Shown here: piece by piece, positions 57,145-64,000 of the stretch
Position numbering within the stretch: position 1 is the stretch's first letter
Layout of the letters: each line of letters opens with the position of its first letter
Source of the DNA: Phallus indusiatus
Taxonomy: Eukaryota > Basidiomycota > Agaricomycetes > Phallales > Phallaceae
Direction: 5' to 3'
NCBI GenBank assembly: GCA_027605045.1
Contig: JAQFWX010000020.1
Coordinates: forward strand, 186,001 to 250,000
DNA: 64,000 bases
Notes under the pieces: generated by a model
Told to the model about the DNA's origin: nothing
The model's database searches: none
What the model saw: only the letters and a program-made list of their open reading frames with translations
Translations under genes and position numbers: made by a program

Positions 57145-58212
57145 ATGACTTCCACTGCTGTTCTTTCTTTGACTTCTACCGTCCCTCTTCAACTCGTTCC
57201 AGTCACGATCCCACTGACGACGTTCACATTCATTGACACTCCATTCACGACCGAACTGACGACGCTCTTCGTCGTGACATCGCAAGAGTCTGAGCTCACA
57301 CCCGCGATCGTGACGCCCGTTGATACCACTACAATTATCACTAGTACCGTGACGACTCCCGTTGATAATGTGATGACGGTGACTGCCAGTGTTGGCCCGC
57401 ACAACTTCGATGATCGTCCGAATCTGGGAACGATAATCGGCGTCGTCATTGGTATCATGGTGGCCATGCTCGTTCTTATTGGGGGAATTCTTTTCTTTTT
57501 CAAACGTCGACGACAAAGACGACGGGTTTTATTAAATGTCCAATCATCCGGTACTAACCGTGGCGAGTCGTCGTCGTCTAATGAGGGAATCATCCAAAGT
57601 GCTGTATTTTCAACGTCAGAAATTATGAATAATATTTCTATCACCAGAACGACACCAAAATCGAATTTAGGTTCTGACACAACTGCCAGTAGTCCTCCAA
57701 GCTCAAACTCGAATCGGTTGTTGCATGATAGTAATACTAATGATGTCGATGATCCCCCCCTCCGACTCACTGACAGGTTGGCACCGGTCCCCAGAGTACC
57801 ACAGCTATTGACAACAGGAAGTTCGAATTCAGAATTCGGAAGTGTTGCTACTGGCCAATCTAGAGAAGCGATCGTTTCGGATTCAAGTGCAGCTGTGCAA
57901 ACGCCGGAGTCAGTATTAACAATAACTGCACCAGCACCAAATCAATCGAGTCCTCCAAATCCGAATCTGAATCCGAACCTGAACTGCAATGCAACGGTGA
58001 GTCACCAAAAACAATTATTTAAGCCGTTCAATTTAATTTTTTGATCATTATTGTTAAAGCTGCCTCACCGTGATTCAGAGCGATGCCATATGGACAGTGG
58101 TATTCGAATGGGTATGGGAACTCCATTATCATACGAATATGACAATGGTGCAGATTCAGAGTTGTCGGTTCGGTCGAAAGACAGGTTTCCACCTGTGTAT
58201 ACCCAAGATTAA
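57145..58212 (+). CDS. TMP membrane protein with PPxY tail (334 aa)
   Basis: Exons 57145-57996 and 58060-58212. MTSTAVLSLTSTVPLQLVPV, Thr-rich ectodomain to about residue 95, helix about 96-119 (GTIIGVVIGIMVAMLVLIGG), KRRRQRRR. The tail has VLLNVQSSG, NEGIIQSAVFSTSEI, LRLTDRLAPVPRVPQLLTTG and GQSREAIVSDSS; last exon CHMDSGIRMGMGTPLSYEYD, ending SKDRFPPVYTQD. An in-frame ATG at 57058 would add 29 residues that look like a signal peptide (LRLLRCLSLSVYLCLSPASF). That stretch is the conserved 5' leader of the family, which is not in frame in paralogues, so the later ATG is preferred. Intact. Confidence 0.8.
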
Positions 58213-58899
58213 AACGCAACAAAATATTTGCGTATCACTAAGTATAAGTGGGGCATACAGATAGCCTAGTATGGCAGTTACAGTAAGGTCACCCACTCAA
58301 ATGTGTTTCAAACCGTCGACGGGGAGTTTTCGTAATTTTATATTAATAATCCTTAATATTTGAATTTAATCTGACTAGGACTTTCTGACTCCTGAGTTGC
58401 AAATCCATAAGGCCAGATTAGTCCGTCGCCCTGGCAATGCTCAACAATACTGACACTGCCAGGCAGAGCCCGGGTAAATAGCAGGAGAGTGGCTCAAAGA
58501 CTTATTATCACCAATTAAATGCGCATTTCAGATTCTCTCCTTAACTCTTTCTCGCGTTCCGATACAGTGCTGCTACCACACCGCCCCCGTTTCAGTCCAA
58601 GTCCACTGGATCCGAGTGCGAGCCCGAGTTCTTGTGGCCTCCAGCCTAAGCATGCTCAGATTATTACAACTGCGTCCACAGGAATGACCCTATCACATAA
58701 ACTTATGGGCTTAAATTCGCGGCTCGTCATTCAGTTAAGGAAAAAATATGAGAATTGCGCCATACTTAGCTTTTGGACATTTCGACGACTCTCAAACATT
58801 GACCCAAACTTCCTTAAAGTCTCAGACCAATGAGCTTCAACGCTCATTGTTATCCAGGGATTTTTTTAGGCCCATAAAACATTTTATTGACCTAGCCCC
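58213..58899. other. Intergenic flank
   Basis: No gene. Closely follows 50350-50880 (shared GCGGCTCGTCATTCAGT, CTCAAACATTGACCCAAACT), a unit-level duplication. Confidence 0.5.
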
Positions 58900-59339
58900 T
58901 GAGCCTCTCCCAGTTCCCAACAGGTAAGCGCGCAAGGACCTACACATCAACCGGAGCATTTCTTCCTTCTGATTCGCTGATCTTGTCTCGCTTCAAATAG
59001 TCTCAAACTGAGAACTCAAGGAGACATGAGGGAGAGTGACACAAAGGGAGAAAAATTGAGCTAAAACGTTGGGTAGGATGTGTTCGAACTTTACGAAAAC
59101 TCTTGTTATTTAACCACCATTACCACCACTACATTTCACAATTTTCATAAAATCTATCCGGATATCATCTCAAAACAGAAAAACACTACGTATGATGTTT
59201 CCTCGCTCAAACGTAAATTTTTCTCTGCGCTTCAGTTGTATCAGAAGTCTTCTTAGCGTTCTAGCTCAAGTTCGGGTACATGGAACGACTCGGGTTCAAA
59301 AGCAGAAGGAGAAGAAGCATCGCAAGTGCCTCATCATAA
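58900..59339 (+). pseudogene. RING remnant, N-terminal part only
   Basis: Signature CCCAACAGGTAAGCGCGCAAG, ACTCAAGGAGACATGAGG, AAAACACTACGTATGATG, then a shifted version of the MAFSSLKRKF start (CGCTCAAACGTAAATTTTTC) with an in-frame TAG, and the E/K-rich stretch. Ends at about 59339 where unrelated sequence begins. No zinc finger. Confidence 0.62.
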
Positions 59340-59690
59340 ATCAATTAATATATTGAACCCAGCGCACGTTAGTACATATGTACTGTACAACAACTCTTAT
59401 GTACTTATAGAGGCAAATTATATAAATGGCTAAGCCATTTTCGGACGTAATTGGAAAAACACACTGATAGTGATCGATGATTGAGAATGTAGAGAGAACT
59501 GGTGCACAGGAGCAAGGGCACTGACTTTCTGAAATTGAACAGGTGCCTGTGGAGCTGTGACGACAACAGCGAACCATGTGGTACTCACCTTTGATGAATG
59601 CGTAGCCCCACGTATTCAATAGAGACCTCGTCTCAACGGCTTGATTGTGGAGCGTGATGGGCCTACATACCTGTTCGTATTAATTGTGTT
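59340..59690 (-). other. Foreign minus-strand fragment, possibly spliced coding
   Basis: Unlike any other part of the array. On the minus strand it reads RPITLHNQAVETRSLLNTWG then YAFIK, a GT...AG segment of 42 bases (about 59590-59549), then APVQFQKVSALAPVHQFSLH and SQSS, with a further shift and stop. It looks like a piece of an ordinary spliced gene captured between units; the family is not recognised. It may also be chance. Confidence 0.3.
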
Positions 59691-59945
59691 GGTTGTGTAC
59701 TTCAGCTCCATTTATAAAACATGTTGACAGATCCTCACGAATGCAATTGAAATTTGATAGGAATTGAGCCTTGATACGAATTGAGTTTTGATACGAATTG
59801 AGTTCCCGGCGAACTTACGTTACATATTAACCAAAAAGCGCATACACACACTATTTCATAGTCATTCACCCCATTTCCCCCCTCAGACTCTTACGCTTTC
59901 TAAAACTGTCTATCCATCTCCATCTTTCGCTCTTTCGCCATCGAA
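59691..59945 (+). promoter_or_regulatory. Short TMP upstream region with a tandem repeat
   Basis: Contains TTGATACGAATTGAG twice in tandem (about 59773-59803) ahead of GGCGAACTTACGTTACATAT, then CAGACTCTTACGCTTTCTAA and the pyrimidine leader. The distal blocks seen elsewhere are lost because of the preceding fragment. Confidence 0.6.
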
Positions 59946-60894
59946 ATGACTTCTGGTATTTCAACCGTTCCGGGGTTCGGCATTTTCGGCCCTGCCTCTC
60001 AAGAGTCTCAATTACCACCGAATCTGCTCCCCTCACAAGGCTCCGTGACTCCTTCACCTACAATCGTGTCGAAGCCAACATCCGTAACGCTCGTTAATAC
60101 CACCATAATTAAAACCGTTAGTGTGATGACGGTGACTGCCAGTGCTGACCCTACGCACAACGTTAACGATGATCGTCAAAATCTGGGAACGATCATCGGC
60201 ATCGTCGTTGGCATTGTGGTGGTCATTCTCTTTCTTATTGGGGGAATTCTTTTCTTTTTCAAACGACGACGGCATGCGCAGAGACGACGGGGTTTATTAA
60301 ATGTGCAATCATCCAATAACCCCGACAAGTTCTCGTCTTTGTTTTTGGAGGGAATCATCCCAAGTAATGTATTATCAACGTCGGAAGTTACCAATAATAA
60401 TATTATCGCCGGCACAGCACCGAATTCAAATTCAAATTTAAATTTTGACACAACTGCCGGTGATACTTCAAACTCAAATCCGAATGGGTTGTGGTTGCAC
60501 AATACTACTAGGACTGCTCAACTCAGGCCGGCATTCCCCGGGCCGGGAGTACCACAGCTATTGACAACAGCAGATTCGAATTTGGGATCTGAATCCGGGG
60601 CCACTGGCAGATCTAGAGAAGCGACCGATCCAGATTCGAATTCAAGCTCGAACTACTATAATGCAACTGTAAGTCCCAAAATCCCTCAATTAAACCTCCA
60701 AACAAAAAGAAAACAAACGCTAATTTTGATCATTATTATAGCTGCTCCATCGTGACCCAGAGAGATACCATACAGACAGTGGCATTCGCGTGGGTGGAGG
60801 GGCTCTACTAGCATACGAATATGACGACGGTGAAAATACGGAGTGGTCGGTTCAGTCGAAAGATAGATTCCCACCTGTGTATACCCAAAATTAA
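59946..60894 (+). CDS. TMP membrane protein with PPxY tail (291 aa, shortest)
   Basis: Exons 59946-60668 and 60742-60894. Ectodomain only about 80 residues (MTSGISTVPGFGIFGPASQE, then VTPSPTIVSKPTS and ADPTHNVNDDRQ). Helix about 81-105 (GTIIGIVVGIVVVILFLIGG), KRRRHAQRRRG. The tail has EGIIPSNVLSTSEVTNNN, LHNTTRTAQLRPAFPGPG and TGRSREATDPDSNSSS; last exon YHTDSGIRVGGGALLAYEYD, ending SKDRFPPVYTQN. Intact. Its tail around LRPAFPG resembles the pseudogene at 52408. Confidence 0.8.
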
Positions 60895-61329
60895 AAAGCA
60901 TGACACAAAATAAGCTGGGTATTCGCGTAGCTAACCACTTATGTGTGCGGGGATACCGGTCACCCGCTCAACTCAACGCGTTTTCAAGCCGTCCACGGGA
61001 CATTGTCGTAATTTCGTTATTGGAAAAAAAAATCCATCCGAACCTAAACCTGAGTTACGAATTTTAAATGTCTAAAAAAAAGCCCGACAATGTTGTGGAT
61101 TTGACTATAACAGCAAAGTCTAAGTAAACAGCCGAAATAAAGCGTGAATAGATGAATCATTAACTTACCCATTAGATGCTCTTCAATCTCTATCTCGTTC
61201 CGGTATGTTGCTGGCTACGCTACACCCGTTCAAGTCCAATTCCAGATCCACTTGTGGCTTCAAATTCCAAGCTCAAAATTCAGGTCATCGATCGATACAC
61301 CCTTACGAAGGATTAACACATAAATATTT
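60895..61329. other. Intergenic flank
   Basis: No gene. Same array flank as 55437-55930 (CAACGCGTTTTCAAGCCGTC, CGGGACATTGTCGTAATTTC). Confidence 0.45.
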
Positions 61330-61560
61330 AAATAAACCTGTTGACGGGAGCCGACGATGGTGGCGATTTGCCACCAAGGTCCAGTTTCAGGCTTCAGCGC
61401 TTCAGCTGCCAGCAGCGGGTCCATCTACCACGCACGTACGACACCATTTTCGTCGTCAAGTTATCCACTGCCTCAAATGATGGAATCGCACATAAAAATA
61501 CATGCTCTTTTTTTCCCGTAAAAAACATAACATGTGTACAATAATAATTATAGTGTGATA
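61330..61560 (+). pseudogene. RING remnant (linker only)
   Basis: Starts within the linker equivalent (CCGACGATGGTGGCGA), then AGCAGCGGGTCCATCTACCA and CGTCGTCAAGTTATCCACTG, the place where intact copies encode HFRPVIHYFK before CPEC. No zinc residues. 61561-62138 holds the next TMP upstream blocks (TATATTTATCAGCATATCTT, GTTCGTGGCGAACTTATG). Confidence 0.55.
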
Positions 61561-62138
61561 TTGCATAGCCCAAGTTCAAAAGTTTAAGTTTTGTCACCAT
61601 CAGAAGTCAATTTTTGGATAACTCCCGATCATGGATTTGCCGCATCTGGCTGATTCTGATTCTGGCAGTTGCACCCACGCTCGTTACTATTATTACTAGT
61701 TTACTGGCTAACACGTTACACGGCACGCCCACGCCGGTTTTTTTCATTTCATGTTCGAGTCTTAAACATCATGATCACAATGGTGGGAAGATGCCGGCAT
61801 CTGTAAGAGGTATATTTATCAGCATATCTTTTCTTCAATTGGTTTCCATCATCAACTATCAACATTTATTGTGATATCATGTTATCTTTAACATAACACG
61901 AGATCCATTTATGGGTTCATTTTTGATACAGAACCTCAGGAATGCACTGTAGCCTTGATACGAATTGAGTTCGTGGCGAACTTATGCTACATATTAACCC
62001 CCGAAGAGCCTACACACACACTCTTTCTCTCTTTTTCTCTTTCAAAGTCATTCACTTCATTTCCCCCCCTCAGACTTTTACGCTGGTCGAGTCTGTCTAT
62101 CCACCTCCTTTCACTTCTTTTGCTCTTTCGCCATTGAA

Positions 62139-63203
62139 ATGTCTTTCTTTCCTGCTCTTGGTGCTGGTGCTGGTGCTGGTGCTGGTGTTGATGATGGTGT
62201 TATTGTTGGTAATGGTGTTAGTATTAGTAATGGTGTTATTGTTGGTAATGGTGTTAGTATTAGTAATGGTGTTATTGTTGGTAATGGTGTTAGTATTGGT
62301 AATGGTGTTATTGTTGGTAGTGGTTTTAGTGTTGGTAATGGTGTTGCACCCTACTTACCGACGGCGCCTTCAACGACGCTCGTTGATACCGCTACATTTA
62401 AAATCACTGGTAGTGTGACAGTAATTGCCAGTGTCGACCCGACGCACAATTTTAACGTTAACGATGATCGTCCAAATCTGGGAACGATAATCGGCATCGT
62501 CATCGGTATCGTGGTGGCTATGCTCGTTCTTATTGGCGGAATCCTTTTCCTTTTTAAACGTCGACGGCAGAGACGACGGGGTCTATTAAACGTGCAATCA
62601 TCCGATAACCGTGGCGAGTCTTCGTCTTTGGAGGGAATCATCCAAAGTGCTGTATTTTCAACGTCGGAAATTAGGAATAATGTTACTATCGCCAGAAGGA
62701 CACCGAAATCAAATTTAATTTCTGACACAAGCTCAAATCCGAATCAGTTGTTGCACGATAGTACTAGTGACAATACTCCACTCACTCACAGGCTGGCACT
62801 GGTCCCGGGAGTACCACGGTTATTAACAACAGGAGATTCGAGTTCCGAATTCGAATCCGTTGCTGACACTGGCAGAGGAGCGACCGTTGCGGATTCAGAT
62901 GCAGCTGCGCAAACGCCGGTGTCAGTGTTTACTGCACCAGCAAGTCCGCTGAATCCGAATTCAAGGAACTACAATGCAACAGTGAGTCCCGAAAAACAAT
63001 TATAAAACCCGTTCAAAGAAAAACACTGATTTTGATCATTGTTTTTATAGCTGCCTCATCGTGACCTAGAGAGATGCCATACGGACAGTGGAATTCGAAT
63101 GGGTACGGGAACTTTATTAGTGTACGAATACGACGATGGGGCAAATTCAGAGTGGTCGGTTCGGTCGAAAGACAGGTTTCCACCTGTGTATACCCCAAAT
63201 TAA
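62139..63203 (+). CDS. TMP membrane protein with Gly/Val repeat ectodomain (331 aa)
   Basis: Exons 62139-62981 and 63051-63203. Residues 1-70 are tandem repeats (GAGAGAG, then the 12-residue unit VIVGNGVSISNG about four times), followed by PTAPSTTLVDTATF as in the gene at 48808. Helix about 116-139 (GTIIGIVIGIVVAMLVLIGG), KRRRQRRRG. The tail has TGRGATVADSDAAAQT and SPLNPNSRNYNAT as at 37113; last exon RCHTDSGIRMGTGTLLVYEY, ending SKDRFPPVYTPN. Intact. The repeats lack Ser/Thr density, so this ectodomain would differ physically from the mucin-like ones. Confidence 0.8.
62195..62345 (+). repeat. 36-base coding minisatellite
   Basis: Units of 36 bases built on GGTGTTATTGTTGGTAATGG and GTGTTAGTATTAGTAATG are repeated about four times in frame, encoding VIVGNGVSISNG. 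The first units are identical, so turnover is recent. Confidence 0.9.
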
Positions 63204-63836
63204 AAAAAAAAAGCAACAGAATAATCGCGATATTTGCGTACCCGCTATGCAGTGTGCGCGGGTGTCTTGGGTGGGCCTCAAGCTTAGAGCTCAGGTTACC
63301 GTTTCATTCCGACCCTACCAAAAAAATTTGTTTTGAGGACTCTTCATAAAGTTAGAAATCGGGCAAAAAGGTCACATTACCATATACATACATACTTGGT
63401 TTTTGGACATTTCGACGACCCTGAACGTTGGACATTGTCCAAAACTCCCTTCAAGTCTCAGAACCAATAACCTTCGACGCCTTCGTGGTTATTGTCCACA
63501 GCAAGGCCCATTGTAAATTTGTTTGTTCTAGCGCCCGCTGATGCTCTCTGAATCTGATCTGATCTCCCAGCACGTAAGCGCCCAAGGACCTACAAAATTC
63601 AGCCTGAAGAATGCACTCTGATTCGCTCCCACGTTGTTCTGTCCATCACTTAAAATAGCCTAAATTGAGGACTCAAGGGGACATGAGGGAGACGGGACAC
63701 AAGGGGAGAAAAGAAAACTGTTCATAAATGAACTGAGAACGTTGAGTGCGTTCGGACTTTACACGAAAAACTTTTATCTTTTAACCACCACCACACGATT
63801 CACAGTTTTCATAAAACAGAACATACTACACTACGC
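63204..63836 (+). promoter_or_regulatory. Upstream region of the last RING gene
   Basis: No gene. Signature CAGCACGTAAGCGCCCAAGG at 63570, ACTCAAGGGGACATGAGG, TCATAAATGAACTGAG (single arm of the palindrome at 38999), CCACCACCACAC run, ATG context CTACGCATGG. Confidence 0.6.
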
Positions 63837-64000
63837 ATGGCGTTTTCCTCGCTCAAACGTAAATTTCTCGCTGCGTTTCAGTTGTCTCCGAGATCTTCTC
63901 GGCGTGCAAGTACAAGCAACGATTCGGAGTCAAAAGCGGAAGGAGAAGAAGGCAGTAGTCCCTCGAAAAAACTCAAACGTCGTGAAGAAGAAACCGACGA
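63837..64000 (+). CDS. RING-type gene, N-terminal part, cut by the window end
   Basis: MAFSSLKRKFLAAFQLSPRS, then a Ser-rich part and GEEGSSPSKKLKRREEE. Without the shift seen in RING-C at the same place, so this copy reads on through KKLKRREEETD to the window end. The basic cluster could be a nuclear signal. Whether the zinc finger survives lies outside the window. It may be the intact member of the family. Confidence 0.65.
   Translation, partial: MAFSSLKRKFLAAFQLSPRSSRRASTSNDSESKAEGEEGSSPSKKLKRREEETD

Noticed and set aside
62195..62345. Possible assembly error at the 36-base repeats
   Set aside because: The units differ at several positions and the frame is kept through all of them, which favours a real minisatellite.

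Overview
The window looks like filamentous basidiomycete (mushroom-forming fungus) nuclear DNA. The evidence is short GT-AG introns of about 50-65 bases, a multi-intron laccase with basidiomycete-type copper motifs, a chromodomain Ty3/gypsy element, a hAT transposon, and many Ser/Thr-rich single-pass membrane proteins with a short conserved cytosolic tail. I see no tRNA, rRNA, CRISPR or prokaryotic signal.

Layout. 1-7138 is nested transposon debris. A minus-strand Ty3/gypsy element (3' LTR 734-1119, pol pieces up to about 6112) is broken by a solo LTR of another family (2021-2640, duplication ATATG), a 341-base hAT-type MITE (3179-3519, duplication CACGATAA) and a solo LTR of its own family (3577-3973). 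A plus-strand gag fragment is fused head to head at about 6112 and cut by half a MITE. 7139-11606 and 23141-27600 are arms of a near-identical inverted repeat of about 4.46 kb. The spacer holds the rest of a membrane-protein gene, older decayed paralogues, an intact-looking 3.5 kb hAT transposon (15991-19486) and a chimeric ORF. 27.1-28.8 kb holds the best-preserved RING-finger gene, itself cut by a MITE. 31.2-33.9 kb is a complete-looking laccase with 19 coding exons. From 36 to 64 kb a plus-strand array alternates membrane-protein genes with RING genes or their remnants.

The membrane family (called TMP here) has a rapidly varying Ser/Thr/Pro-rich N-terminal half, sometimes built of minisatellites. 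It then has one very constant transmembrane helix with a basic stop-transfer cluster, an Asn/Ser-rich cytosolic stretch, a phase-0 intron and a final exon of about 50 codons ending in PPVY-T-x-N, a PPxY (WW-domain ligand) motif. Seven members appear intact (11248-12553, 37113, 46143, 48808, 54270, 57145, 59946, 62139 are the full-length loci, the first being on the minus strand; that is eight loci, of which all read cleanly in my exon models). The others are frameshifted, truncated or transposon-interrupted.

Most TMP genes have a RING locus next to them. Only two RING copies (27.1-28.8 kb and 39.1-40.3 kb) keep zinc ligands, and both carry lesions. An inferred model is a birth-and-death cluster of surface proteins with ubiquitin-linked tails. 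Ectodomain types and tail types occur in all four combinations among four paralogues, which points to recombination between genes. Function is unknown.
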